From NCBI GenBank assembly GCA_910575075.1, contig CAJTCY010000017.1:52243-116242 (forward strand): a DNA stretch of 64,000 nt, read 5' to 3'. Below the pieces are notes generated by a model, which did not search any database, was not told the DNA's origin, and saw only the letters and a list, made by a program, of their open reading frames with translations. The stretch is from Lachnospiraceae bacterium (GTDB lineage Bacteria > Bacillota > Clostridia > Lachnospirales > Lachnospiraceae). The position numbers were made by a program, and so were the translations under genes. This document shows positions 23,364 through 33,344 of this stretch, piece after piece. The stretch's first letter is position 1, and every line of letters starts with the position of its first letter.

Positions 23364-25124
23364 ATGAAACTGAAGGAACGGGAAGAGAGCAAAGCACCAA
23401 TGAAGCGCAGAACCAGGCGGATGAGTATTCGGGTAAAAATACTGCTGCCAGCGACACTTTTGATTATTTTGCTCTGTGTTATTATGGGTGTCAGTTCCTA
23501 TGTACGGCTCAAAGACGGGCTGATAGCTATGGGCGTGGAAGAGGCGCGCATGGCGGCAGTCGTTTCTGTGAAAGCAGTGGATGGGGAAGAACTGGCTAAA
23601 TTAAAAGAGGGGGATGAGGGAAGCATACAATACCAGAAACAGATATCTTCTCTGCGAAGTGTACGTAAAGACTGTGGAATCAAATACCTGTATACTTTGT
23701 ATACAGATGGAACCCAGGTATATTATGGGATAGATACAGATGATTCAAAGAGCCATCAGAACATTGGAAATCCTTTTGAGGTATCTTACGGCGAGCTTCA
23801 AGGCGTATTTAACGGGGAAGAATATGTGCAGGATTATATAGATTCTACGGAGGATGGAGATTTAATAACTTCGTATATGCCGGTAATGGATGCAGACGGA
23901 AAAAATATTGTTGCCGTTGTGGGATGTGATTATGATGCGTCTGGAGTGGTCAGCCGCTTAAATGCTATTTTAAAGCAGATTATCGGGATTGCTGTTATAT
24001 GTCTTGTGGCTGCACTGACAGTGATCAATGTTGTGGTAAGCGCAATTATAAGAAGCCTGCGCACAGTGGATAAAAAGATTTATGAATTGGTACATAATGA
24101 AGGGGATTTGACCCAGCGGCTGGATGTACATACAGGGGATGAAATGGAGCTGATTGCAGATAATGTAAATGAGCTTCTGACTTATATCAGAAGCATCATG
24201 CTGAATATTGCGGCAAATTCCCAGCACTTGAATGGAACTACCGGTATTATCGCGTCAAATTTGTCTGATGCAGAGATGAGTATTTCAGATGTCTCTTCTA
24301 CTATGGAACAGATGAGTGCAGCAATGGAAGAGTCAAGCGCGTCATTGGATCAGACGAATGAATCTATACAACAGATCTTCCAACTGATTGAGCAGATAGA
24401 CCAGCAGGCAGAAAGCGGAAGCAGTTCTTCCAATGAGATTATGCAGCATGCGTCAAAGGTACATGCGCAGGCGGTTTTAGAGCAGCAGAATGCCAAGTCC
24501 CGAGTTTTGGAGATGGCGGCATCTGTGCAGCAGAAAATAGAGAAGTCCAAAGAAGTCGAAGAGGTCCGGGAGCTTACGAAAAATATTATCAGTATTACGG
24601 AGGAAACAAATCTTCTGGCGTTAAATGCAAGTATTGAGGCAGCACGGGCTGGAGAAGCTGGAAGAGGCTTTGCGGTGGTTGCAGATGAAATTGGAAAGCT
24701 GGCATTGAATTCTGCTGACGCTGCCGCAGAGATACAGAACGTAACGGCAGCTGTGATACAGACAGTGGATGAACTTGCTAAAGAAGCCAAAGAAATGATG
24801 GCGTTTATGGATCAGACAGCTATGGGCGGTTATGAGAAATTGCTGAAAACCAGTGAGAGCTATCAGAGCGATGTGGGACGAATGAATCAGATGATGCTGG
24901 AGTTTGCAGCAGACAGCGAGCAGTTGAAAATCAGCATGGATCATATCAGAGAAGCGGTGGAAGCAGTGAAAAATGCTGTGGGAGAGAGTGCAGTCGGCGT
25001 AACGAATGTTACGGAGAAATCTGTGGATTTAACAGCAAGTGTAGGCGATATTGGCGCAGAGGCAAATTCAAATATGGATATTGCAGGTCAGCTCAGCCAG
25101 GAGGTAAATAAATTTAAGTTGTAA
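23364..25124 (+). CDS. Methyl-accepting chemotaxis protein (Cache-HAMP-MCP)
   Basis: This 586-residue transmembrane chemoreceptor has a first membrane helix at about 26-46, a Cache-type extracellular domain (about 50-200; [20 protein letters not shown]), a second helix at 205-228 and a HAMP region. The long signalling coiled coil carries the tip [20 protein letters not shown] and [17 protein letters not shown]. It should couple to CheA/CheW. It sits 22 bases after the PocR-MCP gene, and a strong terminator follows. Confidence 0.93.
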   Translation: MKLKEREESKAPMKRRTRRMSIRVKILLPATLLIILLCVIMGVSSYVRLKDGLIAMGVEEARMAAVVSVKAVDGEELAKLKEGDEGSIQYQKQISSLRSVRKDCGIKYLYTLYTDGTQVYYGIDTDDSKSHQNIGNPFEVSYGELQGVFNGEEYVQDYIDSTEDGDLITSYMPVMDADGKNIVAVVGCDYDASGVVSRLNAILKQIIGIAVICLVAALTVINVVVSAIIRSLRTVDKKIYELVHNEGDLTQRLDVHTGDEMELIADNVNELLTYIRSIMLNIAANSQHLNGTTGIIASNLSDAEMSISDVSSTMEQMSAAMEESSASLDQTNESIQQIFQLIEQIDQQAESGSSSSNEIMQHASKVHAQAVLEQQNAKSRVLEMAASVQQKIEKSKEVEEVRELTKNIISITEETNLLALNASIEAARAGEAGRGFAVVADEIGKLALNSADAAAEIQNVTAAVIQTVDELAKEAKEMMAFMDQTAMGGYEKLLKTSESYQSDVGRMNQMMLEFAADSEQLKISMDHIREAVEAVKNAVGESAVGVTNVTEKSVDLTASVGDIGAEANSNMDIAGQLSQEVNKFKL

Positions 25125-25136
25125 ATAGTTACATTT

Positions 25137-25182
25137 AAGCTGCACAGTATATAGTATGCACTATATATTACGCAGCTTTTCA
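25137..25182 (+). terminator. Terminator after the chemoreceptor pair
   Basis: AAGCTGC pairs with GCAGCTT and TATATAGT with ACTATATA inside, followed by TTTTCATTTC. It lies 12 bases after the MCP stop. Confidence 0.85.
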
Positions 25183-25192
25183 TTTCTTCTTA

Positions 25193-25249
25193 AATTTTTT
25201 GAATTGTATATGAAATTTAAAAAATTACTGAGTTTCGCAATTACCTATA
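25193..25249 (+). repeat. 57-bp dispersed repeat, copy A
   Basis: The stretch with AATTGTATATGAAATT and TGAGTTTCGCAATTACCTA recurs in reverse at 39041-39098 with roughly 85% identity by eye. In this copy TTTCGCAATT continues into a hairpin with AATTGCGAAA just upstream of the PepSY gene. Confidence 0.75.
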
Positions 25250-25259
25250 ATTGCGAAAT
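25234..25259 (+). other. Hairpin before PepSY gene
   Basis: TTTCGCAATT and AATTGCGAAA pair perfectly over 10 bp around ACCTAT. It overlaps the end of the 57-bp repeat and lies shortly before the PepSY gene ribosome site, where it could affect expression. Confidence 0.5.
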
Positions 25260-25277
25260 ATAGAAGGGAGAGAAAAT

Positions 25278-25973
25278 ATGAAGCGATTTTTTGGGACGCC
25301 TGTAAGGGCAGCTGTTTCTGCAGTTTGTATTACGGTATTTGTATTTCTTGCGGCAGGAGCCATTTTTATATCTGTTTTTACGAGAGGAATTATTTCGGGC
25401 AGCGCAGAGATAACACTGGAAAGAGCGAAAGAGATCGCCTTGACAGATGCGGGATTGACAGATACGGATGCAGTGTTCACTAAGACGAAGCAGGAAAAGG
25501 AGAGAGGTATTTCGGTGTACGAGATTGAATTCTACGCAGGAAATACGGAGTATGAATATGAAATTAATGGAACGGAAGGAGTAATTGTCAGCAAAGGCAA
25601 GGAATCTCTTGCTTATCCTGGGGATCAGGCAGGGACTGGAAACCGACTTGATACGGAAGAGAACAGTCAGCAGACTAACAGTCGCGAACAAGGCGCCGGT
25701 CAGACAGAGGATACAAAGACGCAAAGTATTGAGGAAGGTAATCAAGCCGGCAATACAGGAACGGAAATTGAGCTGGATAGGGCCCAAGCCATTGCAGCAG
25801 AACATGCAGGATTTACAGTTTCAGAGGTTCAATTTTCAAAAACCAAGCTGGAAAAAGAACATGGCGGTGCAATATATGAGATTGAATTTTATAAAGATGG
25901 TATGGAATATGAATATGAAATTGATGCAGTAACAGGTGATATTATAGAATTTGATTCAGAATGGGATGATTAA
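25278..25973 (+). CDS. Membrane-anchored protein with two PepSY domains
   Basis: This 231-residue protein has one N-terminal membrane helix (AAVSAVCITVFVFLAAGAIF) and two extracytoplasmic PepSY repeats. The first has ITLERAKEIALTDAGL and YEIEFYAGNTEYEYEI; the second has IELDRAQAIAAEHAGF and YEIEFYKDGMEYEYEID. A Gln/Thr/Glu-rich linker lies between. PepSY domains often inhibit or modulate proteases. GGGAG lies 7 bases before ATG 25278. The next gene is a second PepSY protein 14 bases on. Confidence 0.85.
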   Translation: MKRFFGTPVRAAVSAVCITVFVFLAAGAIFISVFTRGIISGSAEITLERAKEIALTDAGLTDTDAVFTKTKQEKERGISVYEIEFYAGNTEYEYEINGTEGVIVSKGKESLAYPGDQAGTGNRLDTEENSQQTNSREQGAGQTEDTKTQSIEEGNQAGNTGTEIELDRAQAIAAEHAGFTVSEVQFSKTKLEKEHGGAIYEIEFYKDGMEYEYEIDAVTGDIIEFDSEWDD

Positions 25974-25987
25974 GGAGGAATGTATTG

Positions 25988-26728
25988 ATGAAGAAACGCA
26001 GCAGGATTGTAACGATATTTTTAACTGTGTGCCTATTGATGACAAATGCTGTTTGTGTTCCGCAAACCGTATCTGCCAGAAATCCTGTAACAGAACAGCA
26101 GGTGAAAAGACTGGCGAAGAAACAGATTAAGGGCGGGATAATTGTGGAGATGGATCAGGAGTATGAAAAGGGGGTTCTGGTCTATGAGATTCAGATGCTG
26201 AAGGGAAAAAAGGAATATGAGCTTACCTATCGGGCTTCGGATGGCAAATTGATTTCCTACGGCTGGGAAATGCAGTCTTATTATGTCAGGAGAGGCAGAG
26301 GTGGAATTATCAGTGCGGAAAAATGCAGGAGGCTGGTAAAAAAACAGATTTCTAATGCAAAAATTATTAGTATGGTGCAAAAACGCAGCCATGGAGTTGA
26401 CATTTATAAGGTGAAGGCACAGAAGGGTACTAAAAAGTATGAATTGAAATTTCATGCGCGCACTGGTAAATTGCTGGAATATGAGTGGGAATTGACGGTT
26501 AAGAAGAATAATGGCGGCGGCAAAAACTATATCAGCGGGGAACAGGCGAAGAAGGCTGCCCTGGCAAGGACAGGAGGCGGAACAGTTGTAAAGGTCAAGT
26601 TTGAGATGGATCATGGAGTACCTGTCTATGAAGTTGAAGTAATCAAAGGGGAACTGGAATATGAAATAAAGATTCATGCCAGAACAGGAAAAATACTGGA
26701 GGTTGACATAGACTCCATTTATGATTAA
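25988..26728 (+). CDS. Secreted PepSY-repeat protein
   Basis: This 246-residue protein has a cleavable-looking signal (IVTIFLTVCLLMTNAVCVP, then VSARNP) and three PepSY-like repeats. Each has a helix with a K/R pair and a strand pair such as VYEIQMLKGKKEYELTYRA, IYKVKAQKGTKKYELKFHA and VYEVEVIKGELEYEIKIHA. The mature part is very basic, unlike its acidic neighbour, so the two may bind each other or the cell wall. AAGGAGG lies 9 bases before the ATG. Confidence 0.82.
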   Translation: MKKRSRIVTIFLTVCLLMTNAVCVPQTVSARNPVTEQQVKRLAKKQIKGGIIVEMDQEYEKGVLVYEIQMLKGKKEYELTYRASDGKLISYGWEMQSYYVRRGRGGIISAEKCRRLVKKQISNAKIISMVQKRSHGVDIYKVKAQKGTKKYELKFHARTGKLLEYEWELTVKKNNGGGKNYISGEQAKKAALARTGGGTVVKVKFEMDHGVPVYEVEVIKGELEYEIKIHARTGKILEVDIDSIYD

Positions 26729-26791
26729 AGTGTATGGTGAAACGGAATAAATATTGCAGAAGGAGAAACAGCAGAAGGAGAGCGATAGAAT

Positions 26792-28303
26792 ATGCGGTCC
26801 TTCTGCTTTGTACATTATATGCAGAAGAATGAAAGAACGGAAAAGAAGATACTGCCAGAAGCGTTCTGTGAACGGATGCGCCAGCTTCTTGAGGAGGAAG
26901 CCGAGGAATTTTTTCGCTCTTATGAAATGGAACGTGCGTATGGATTGCGGTACAATCCATTGAAATTTGAATCTGGAGAAGTATTTGAACAAAGACTGTC
27001 TGAGATTGTAAAATGGCGGCTTACTTCTGTGCCCTGGTGCCAGGAAGGATATTATTACCAACCAGCGGACCAGCCGGGAAAACATCCCTGGCATGAGGCG
27101 GGCGCATATTATATTCAGGAGCCAAGCGCTATGTCGGCGGTGGAACTTCTGCAGCCGCAGCCAGGAGAAAGAATTCTGGATTTGTGCGCAGCTCCAGGAG
27201 GTAAAACCACTCAGATTGCTGGAAAAATGCAGGGGCAGGGGCTGCTTGTGTCCAATGAGTTTTATGGAAACCGGGCAAAGATTCTGGCGCAAAATGTAGA
27301 ACGGATGGGTATTGGAAATACAGTAGTATTGAATGAGCCGGCAGAACATCTGTCGCAGGGCTTTCCAGAATTTTTTGACCGTATTCTGGTGGATGCCCCT
27401 TGTTCTGGAGAAGGTATGTTTCGCAAAGACTCAGGAGCAGTGCAGGAGTGGGGGCTGGAAAATGTGGAGCTGTGTGCCAGCCGCCAGCGGGAGATTTTGA
27501 GCCATGCTGCAGAAATGCTAAGGCCGCAAGGCGTGCTGGTATATGCTACCTGCACATTTGCCCCCCAGGAAAATGAAGGCTGTCTTGCCTGGTTTCTGGA
27601 GAAATATCCCCAATTTTCAGCAGAAAGGATAGAAGCAGCGGATTCGTATTTTAGCGGCGGAAGAGCAGATTGGGCAGTATATGGGTCCGGGCATTTGGAA
27701 AACGTGAAGGAAGAAGTGGCTAAAGCTTATCGGCTGTGGCCTCACAGATTGCGTGGGGAGGGACATTTTGCAGTACGGCTGGTAAAGTCTGGTTCTGCAG
27801 AGGAAAGAGAGGATTTTCCATGTGCGGCAAAAGGAAATCATGGACGTAAAATGAAAAGAAAAAAGGAAGATGCCAGGTTGGAAGAAGCTGTTTGCCTGTT
27901 TAAGGAATTTGAGAAAAATGCACTCAAGATTCAGTTGGAAGAAAAACAGCCAGGAAAGTATGTGTTGTTTTCTGACCAGCTTTACCTGCTCCCAGAAGAA
28001 ATGCCAGAACTCAAGGGATGGAAAGTTGTACGTGCCGGACTGCATCTTGGCGCCTGCAGGAAGAACCGCTTTGAACCGGCACATGCGCTGGCTTTGTATC
28101 TGCGTCCGGAACAGGTAAGGCAGTCAGTACAGCTTACGGACAGTGAACCTTTGAAATATCTTCATGGAGAGACAGTTTCCTGCTGCCCGGAACAGAAAGG
28201 ATGGACGCTGGTATGCGTGGCAGGGCTTTCTATGGGCTGGGGCAAAGCCAGTAACGGTGTGGTGAAAAACCATTATCCCAGAGGGCTTAGGATCTGCTAT
28301 TGA
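26792..28303 (+). CDS. RsmF-like RNA m5C methyltransferase
   Basis: This 503-residue protein of the RsmB/NOP2 family methylates cytosine-5 in rRNA with SAM. The SAM motif is LDLCAAPGGKTTQIAGKM. The catalytic cysteines are in VDAPCSGEGMFRKD and VYATCTFAPQENE. An N-terminal RNA-binding segment (LRYNPLKFE) and a C-terminal RsmF-type domain (LHLGACRKNRFEPAHALAL) are present, matching Gram-positive RsmF homologues. AAGGAG precedes ATG 26792 by 11 bases; ATG 26819 is an alternative. Confidence 0.92.
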   Translation: MRSFCFVHYMQKNERTEKKILPEAFCERMRQLLEEEAEEFFRSYEMERAYGLRYNPLKFESGEVFEQRLSEIVKWRLTSVPWCQEGYYYQPADQPGKHPWHEAGAYYIQEPSAMSAVELLQPQPGERILDLCAAPGGKTTQIAGKMQGQGLLVSNEFYGNRAKILAQNVERMGIGNTVVLNEPAEHLSQGFPEFFDRILVDAPCSGEGMFRKDSGAVQEWGLENVELCASRQREILSHAAEMLRPQGVLVYATCTFAPQENEGCLAWFLEKYPQFSAERIEAADSYFSGGRADWAVYGSGHLENVKEEVAKAYRLWPHRLRGEGHFAVRLVKSGSAEEREDFPCAAKGNHGRKMKRKKEDARLEEAVCLFKEFEKNALKIQLEEKQPGKYVLFSDQLYLLPEEMPELKGWKVVRAGLHLGACRKNRFEPAHALALYLRPEQVRQSVQLTDSEPLKYLHGETVSCCPEQKGWTLVCVAGLSMGWGKASNGVVKNHYPRGLRICY

Positions 28304-28309
28304 TCATTT

Positions 28310-28344
28310 AGCCATAATGCGGCTGATGGCACAGCTGCTATGGC
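28310..28344 (+). terminator. Stem-loop after the methyltransferase gene
   Basis: GCCATA pairs with TATGGC and GCGGCTG with CAGCTGC inside. It lies shortly after the methyltransferase stop; there is no clear T-run. Confidence 0.45.
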
Positions 28345-28370
28345 AAATCATACAAATTGAGATAAAGTAA

Positions 28371-28399
28371 TTGCCATTCTTACTTATGACGAGTAAAAT
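28371..28399 (+). promoter_or_regulatory. Promoter for trpB
   Basis: TTGCCA and TAAAAT are separated by 17 bases, 32 bases before the trpB start. This is consistent with trpB being transcribed on its own. Confidence 0.5.
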
Positions 28400-28430
28400 A
28401 GGAACTGAGATTTAGAAAAGGAGAAAAATT

Positions 28431-29651
28431 ATGGATTACAGAGCATATTTGAAAAATCATCCTGACAAGGAAGGACGCTTCGGGGAATACGGCGGCGCAT
28501 ATCTGACAGATGAGCTCAAACCTGCATTTGAGGAGATTACAGAGGCATACCAGACAATCTGCCATTCTTCTCAATTTATCAGTGAGCTGCGGAGAATCCG
28601 CCGGGAATTTCAGGGAAGGCCTACGCCGGTATATCACTGTGAAAGACTGTCCAGGCAAGTCGGCAACTGTCAGATTTATTTAAAACGTGAGGATTTGAAT
28701 CATACAGGAGCACATAAACTGAATCACTGCATGGGAGAAGGGCTTCTGGCAAAATTTATGGGTAAGAAGCGTCTTATTGCAGAAACGGGAGCTGGTCAGC
28801 ATGGTGTTGCCCTTGCCACGGCGGCCGCATACTTTGGGCTGGAATGTGAGATTCATATGGGAGAGGTGGATATTGCCAAACAGGCGCCTAATGTGACTCG
28901 TATGAAAATTCTGGGCGCCAAAGTGGTTCCTGTTTCCGCAGGTTTAAAGACGCTGAAAGAAGCAGTGGATTCGGCTTTTGAATCTTATGCGAAAAATTAT
29001 AAAGATTCCATTTATTGTATTGGTTCTGCGCTGGGACCGCATCCATTTCCATTGATGGTACGGGATTTCCAGTCGGTAGTGGGCTATGAGGCAAGAGATC
29101 AGTTCCATGAAATGACAGGAATCGAGCCAGATGTGGTTTGTGCCTGCGTAGGAGGAGGCAGTAATTCCATCGGTATGTTTATACCATTTTTAAATGATCC
29201 GGTAGAAATTGTCGGTGTAGAGCCATTGGGCAGAGGAGAGAAACTGGGTGACCATGCGGCTTCCATGAAATTTGGAGAGCGCGGTGTGATGCATGGATTT
29301 GACAGCATTATGCTCAAAGATGAAAAGGGAGACCCAGCTCCGGTTTACTCCATTGCCAGCGGTCTCGACTACCCTTCAGTAGGACCAGAACATGCGTATC
29401 TTCATGATCTTGGCAGAGTACAGTATGAGACTGCAAGTGACGAGGAGGCAATGGAAGCGTTCTTTAAATTGTCCCGCTATGAGGGAATTATTCCTGCAAT
29501 TGAAAGCTCTCATGCAGTTGCGTACGCTTTGAGAAGAGCAAAGGAAATGGGGCAGGGTTCCATTCTGGTATGCTTGAGCGGAAGAGGCGACAAAGATATT
29601 GACTATGTAGTGGAACATTATGGATATGGAGAACAATTTTTTGAAAATTAA
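28431..29651 (+). CDS. trpB: Tryptophan synthase beta subunit
   Basis: TrpB condenses indole with serine to give tryptophan using pyridoxal phosphate. The 406-residue length and sequence fit the TrpB1 class. Motifs are FGEYGGAYL, the PLP lysine K96 in [12 protein letters not shown]118 in [11 protein letters not shown] and the phosphate loop [12 protein letters not shown]. No trpA or other trp gene is within the window, so this enzyme probably uses free indole or pairs with a distant alpha subunit. AAAAGGAG lies 8 bases before the ATG. The MITE-like element follows 47 bases after the stop. Confidence 0.95.
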   Translation: MDYRAYLKNHPDKEGRFGEYGGAYLTDELKPAFEEITEAYQTICHSSQFISELRRIRREFQGRPTPVYHCERLSRQVGNCQIYLKREDLNHTGAHKLNHCMGEGLLAKFMGKKRLIAETGAGQHGVALATAAAYFGLECEIHMGEVDIAKQAPNVTRMKILGAKVVPVSAGLKTLKEAVDSAFESYAKNYKDSIYCIGSALGPHPFPLMVRDFQSVVGYEARDQFHEMTGIEPDVVCACVGGGSNSIGMFIPFLNDPVEIVGVEPLGRGEKLGDHAASMKFGERGVMHGFDSIMLKDEKGDPAPVYSIASGLDYPSVGPEHAYLHDLGRVQYETASDEEAMEAFFKLSRYEGIIPAIESSHAVAYALRRAKEMGQGSILVCLSGRGDKDIDYVVEHYGYGEQFFEN

Positions 29652-29698
29652 TAATTTTCCTTGTAAAAACCTTTCTTTTCCCGTATGCTAAAAGCATC

Positions 29699-29860
29699 AT
29701 GTATTCTCGGTGTCTCACCGTGCCTGATTTTGTGAGATGATTTTTTGTCAGATGTGCACAAATTTATGAGGCGTACGAGGAACGTACGTTGATTAAATTT
29801 GAGTGCATCTGGCGGAAAATCAGCCACAAAGACAGGTGCGGAGAGATTCCGAGAGTACAT
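29699..29860 (+). repeat. 162-bp palindromic element, copy 2 (MITE-like)
   Basis: This is the second copy of the element at 18608-18769, in opposite orientation and of equal length. It fills most of the gap between trpB and the GH112 gene and ends 24 bases before the GH112 start, so it probably forms part of the GH112 leader RNA as a long imperfect hairpin. Confidence 0.85.
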
Positions 29861-29884
29861 GTATCAGGAAAAGGAGGGTTTTTT

Positions 29885-32041
29885 ATGAACAGGAGAAAAG
29901 GAAGAGTTACCATCCCGACAGATCTGGATGTGATTCCACAGACATTGGAACTGATGAAGCAGTGGGGCGCTGATGCAGTTCGAGACTGTGACGGGACAGA
30001 TTTTCCACAGGAACTTCAGGATGTGGACGCCAAGATTTATTCTACCTATTATACGACAAGGAAAGACAATGAATGGGCAAATGCGAATCCAGAAGAAATT
30101 CAGCAGATGTATGTGATGACGCCTTTTTATACGGCGGAAGGGGACAGGCTTCGGATTCCTCTGATGAAAGGACTGTATCCAGATATGTTAAAACCTAACA
30201 GCAGGGATGATATTGCCCGCTGGTGGGAAGTGATGGACCGTACGACGGGAGAGGCAGTTTCTGCTGAACAATGGAGTTATGAGGAAGAATCGGGAGAAGT
30301 GGTGATTGAGGCGCAAGCATTTCACGATTATACCGTAAGCTTTCTTGCTTATATTATCTGGGACCCCGTGCATATGTATAATGCAGTGACCAATGACTGG
30401 CAGGATGTGGAACATCAGCTTACGTTTGACGTCCGTCAGCCTAAGACCCATGCCTATACGATGGAACGTCTGCGGAAATTTATAGAAGAGCATCCTTACG
30501 TGGATGTACTAAGGTTTACCACGTTTTTTCACCAGTTTACTTTAATTTTTGATGAACTGGCGAGGGAAAAATATGTGGACTGGTATGGTTATTCAGCCTC
30601 CGTAAGCCCTTATATTTTAGAGCAGTTTGAGAAAGAGGCAGGATATAAATTTCGTCCGGAATTTATTATTGATCAGGGGTATTATAATGGGCAGTATCGG
30701 ATCCCATCCAGGGAATATCAGGATTTCCAGGCGTTTCAGCGCAGGGAAGTGGCAAAAATTGCCAGGGAGATGGTGGATATTACTCATGAATGCGGCAAAG
30801 AAGCCATGATGTTTCTGGGAGACCACTGGATTGGCACAGAACCTTTCCTGGAGGAATTTGCTTCTATCGGTTTAGATGCAGTGGTAGGAAGTGTGGGCAA
30901 TGGATCTACACTGCGGCTGATCAGTGATATTGAAGGTGTCAAATACACAGAAGGAAGGCTGCTTCCTTATTTCTTCCCAGATACCTTCTGTGAAGAAGGA
31001 GATCCGGTGAAAGAGGCGAAGATAAACTGGGTGACTGCAAGGAGAGCCATTTTAAGAAAGCCGATTGACCGGATTGGTTACGGAGGCTACCTCAAACTTG
31101 CCCTTGATTTCCCAGAGTTTGTAGAGTATGTGGAAAATGTATGTGAAGAGTTCCGCGAACTCTACGACAATGTAAAGGGATGTGTGCCATATTGTGTAAA
31201 GCGTGTGGCTGTTTTAAACTGCTGGGGAAAAATGCGTGCATGGGGATGTCATATGGTCCATCATGCGCTGTATCAGAAGCAGAATTATTCTTATGCAGGG
31301 GTGATTGAAGCATTGTCAGGCGCGCCCTTTGAGGTGTCGTTCATCAGCTTTCAGGATATCAAAGAACATCCGGAGATCTTGAATGAAATTGATGTGCTCA
31401 TCAATGTGGGAGGTGCGGACACGGCGCATTCCGGCGGAATATGGTGGTGCGATGAGGAAGTAATTACAGCTGTTAAGAAATTTATATACCAGGGCGGAGG
31501 ATTTATTGGAATCGGTGAACCCACGGCACATCAGGCAAATGGAAGATTTTTTCAGCTTGCGGGTGTGCTGGGGGTAGAAGAAGAGCGTGGATTTACGCTG
31601 GGATATGATAAATATAACTGGGAAATGCACGAACATTTTATTACAGAAGATTGTGCTGGTGAGATTGACTTTGGGGAAGGACAGAAAAATATCTATGCTT
31701 TGGAAGGAACACAGATACTTGTTCAGAGAGACAGAGAAGTACAGCTTGCAGTGAACAGTTTCGGAAATGGACGTACTGTTTATCTGGGAGGGCTGCCGTA
31801 CAGTTTTGAAAACAGCCGCCTTTTATACCGTTCTATTCTCTGGAGCGCTCATGGCGAAGATCATCTTCACCGGTGGTTCAGCGCTAACCCTAATGTGGAA
31901 GTACATGCGTATCCGGAAAATAAAAAATTCTGCGTGGTTAATAATACGTATGAAGCACAGGAAACGGTAGTTTATAAAGGGAATGGAGAGAATTTCTCAC
32001 TGAAACTGAAAGAAAATGAAATAATCTGGTATCAGATTTAA
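29885..32041 (+). CDS. GH112 1,3-beta-galactosyl-N-acetylhexosamine phosphorylase
   Basis: This 718-residue cytoplasmic enzyme is of family GH112. It phosphorolyses galacto-N-biose or lacto-N-biose to galactose-1-phosphate and an N-acetylhexosamine, a route for mucin or milk-oligosaccharide use. Features are GRVTIPTDLDVIPQTLELMK, WGADAVRDCDGTDFP, RFTTFFHQFTLIFDE, the TIM barrel, an amidotransferase-like middle domain (INVGGADTAHSGGIWW, GGGFIGIGEPTAHQANGRF) and a C-terminal beta domain. A related GH112 activity uses galactosyl-rhamnose, so the exact acceptor is uncertain. AGGAGG lies 7 bases before ATG 29885. No transporter or kinase is adjacent. Confidence 0.92.
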   Translation: MNRRKGRVTIPTDLDVIPQTLELMKQWGADAVRDCDGTDFPQELQDVDAKIYSTYYTTRKDNEWANANPEEIQQMYVMTPFYTAEGDRLRIPLMKGLYPDMLKPNSRDDIARWWEVMDRTTGEAVSAEQWSYEEESGEVVIEAQAFHDYTVSFLAYIIWDPVHMYNAVTNDWQDVEHQLTFDVRQPKTHAYTMERLRKFIEEHPYVDVLRFTTFFHQFTLIFDELAREKYVDWYGYSASVSPYILEQFEKEAGYKFRPEFIIDQGYYNGQYRIPSREYQDFQAFQRREVAKIAREMVDITHECGKEAMMFLGDHWIGTEPFLEEFASIGLDAVVGSVGNGSTLRLISDIEGVKYTEGRLLPYFFPDTFCEEGDPVKEAKINWVTARRAILRKPIDRIGYGGYLKLALDFPEFVEYVENVCEEFRELYDNVKGCVPYCVKRVAVLNCWGKMRAWGCHMVHHALYQKQNYSYAGVIEALSGAPFEVSFISFQDIKEHPEILNEIDVLINVGGADTAHSGGIWWCDEEVITAVKKFIYQGGGFIGIGEPTAHQANGRFFQLAGVLGVEEERGFTLGYDKYNWEMHEHFITEDCAGEIDFGEGQKNIYALEGTQILVQRDREVQLAVNSFGNGRTVYLGGLPYSFENSRLLYRSILWSAHGEDHLHRWFSANPNVEVHAYPENKKFCVVNNTYEAQETVVYKGNGENFSLKLKENEIIWYQI

Positions 32042-32066
32042 AATAATTGGCAGATAAAGATCACAA

Positions 32067-32099
32067 AAGGGGCTGCAAAAGACACAACGGCAGCCCCTT
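32067..32099. terminator. Bidirectional terminator between GH112 gene and tyrS
   Basis: AAGGGGCTGC pairs perfectly with GCAGCCCCTT. On the minus strand a TTTT follows, ending tyrS; on the plus strand AATAATATTTG follows, ending the GH112 transcript. Confidence 0.8.
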
Positions 32100-32111
32100 A
32101 ATAATATTTGA

Positions 32112-33329
32112 TTATCTTAAAATTTTACGGAAGTTTTTCTTTCCCTTTTTTACGATCATTTCTTTTGTAAAATCATCCTTTGTATAAGAGAGCTTGATAT
32201 CGCCTACTTTTTCCCCGTTTACAGATACACCGCCCTGTTCTACGGCGCGCCGTGCCTCAGAACGTGAGGGCGTAAGCCCGGATTTTACCAGGAGAGCTAA
32301 AATATCAATGGCATCCTCTGTAAAATCTTCTTCTGTTAAGGTGACAGAGGGCATATCTGCTGCGTTTCCGCTGGAAAACAGAGCTTTGGCAGCATCCTGT
32401 GCTTTTTGTGCTTCCTCTTCGCCATGCACCAGCTTTGTCAGTTCAAATGCCAGGATTTCTTTGGCGGTGTTGAGCTGCGCACCTTCCCAGGAATCCATGC
32501 GGTCAATCTCTTCTAAGGGCAGGAAGGTCAGCATACGGATACATTTTAATACATCTGCGTCAGCAACGTTTCTCCAATATTGGTAAAAATCAAAGGGAGA
32601 GGTTTTTTGAGGGTCAAGCCACACAGCACCGGACTGGGTTTTGCCCATTTTTTTGCCTTCAGAATTCAGAAGCAGTGTAATTGTCATGGCATAGGCGTCC
32701 TTGCCCAATTTGCGGCGAATAAGCTCTGTACCCCCTAACATGTTGCTCCACTGGTCATCTCCGCCAAACTGCATATTGCAGCCATAATTCTGGAACAGCG
32801 CATAGAAATCATAGCTTTGCATAATCATGTAGTTAAATTCCAGAAAACTCAATCCCTTTTCCATACGCTGCTTGTAGCATTCTGCGGTCAGCATGCGGTT
32901 TACAGAGAAATGGGGTCCGACTTCGCGGAGCACTTCTATATAATTCAGATCCATGAGCCAGTCGGCGTTGTTTACCATCAAAGCTTTGCCCTCGGAAAAG
33001 TCGATAAATTTGCTCATCTGTGCCTTAAAACAGTCACAGTTATGCTGAATGGTTTCCGGCGTCATCATCTGGCGCATATCTGTTCTGCCGGTAGGGTCTC
33101 CGATCATTCCCGTACCTCCGCCAATGAGGGCAATCGGTTTATTGCCCGCCATCTGCAGACGCTTCATCAGGCACAATGCCATAAAATGCCCTACATGAAG
33201 GCTGTCCGCTGTGGGATCAAAGCCGATATAAAATGTTGCTTTGCCGTTGTTGATCAGTTCCTTAATCTCTTCTTCGTCAGTGACCTGGGCAATCAGTCCC
33301 CGTGCCACCAGTTCGTCATATAGTGTCAT
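32112..33329 (-). CDS. tyrS: Tyrosyl-tRNA synthetase
   Basis: TyrS charges tRNA-Tyr with tyrosine. The 405-residue bacterial class I enzyme has [15 protein letters not shown] (HIGH motif), [11 protein letters not shown], the KMSKS-equivalent KKMGKT and a C-terminal S4 RNA-binding domain ([20 protein letters not shown]). AGGAGG precedes the start on the minus strand. It is controlled by the T-box leader directly upstream. It is a single-gene unit ending at a bidirectional terminator. Confidence 0.97.
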   Translation of the reverse strand: MTLYDELVARGLIAQVTDEEEIKELINNGKATFYIGFDPTADSLHVGHFMALCLMKRLQMAGNKPIALIGGGTGMIGDPTGRTDMRQMMTPETIQHNCDCFKAQMSKFIDFSEGKALMVNNADWLMDLNYIEVLREVGPHFSVNRMLTAECYKQRMEKGLSFLEFNYMIMQSYDFYALFQNYGCNMQFGGDDQWSNMLGGTELIRRKLGKDAYAMTITLLLNSEGKKMGKTQSGAVWLDPQKTSPFDFYQYWRNVADADVLKCIRMLTFLPLEEIDRMDSWEGAQLNTAKEILAFELTKLVHGEEEAQKAQDAAKALFSSGNAADMPSVTLTEEDFTEDAIDILALLVKSGLTPSRSEARRAVEQGGVSVNGEKVGDIKLSYTKDDFTKEMIVKKGKKNFRKILR

Positions 33330-33344
33330 TGCTGTTCCTCCTAA

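Noticed and set aside
26033..27349. 438-codon minus-strand frame over the PepSY and methyltransferase genes
   Set aside because: Both genes on the plus strand are well supported; the antisense product is Phe/His/Ser-rich shadow sequence.
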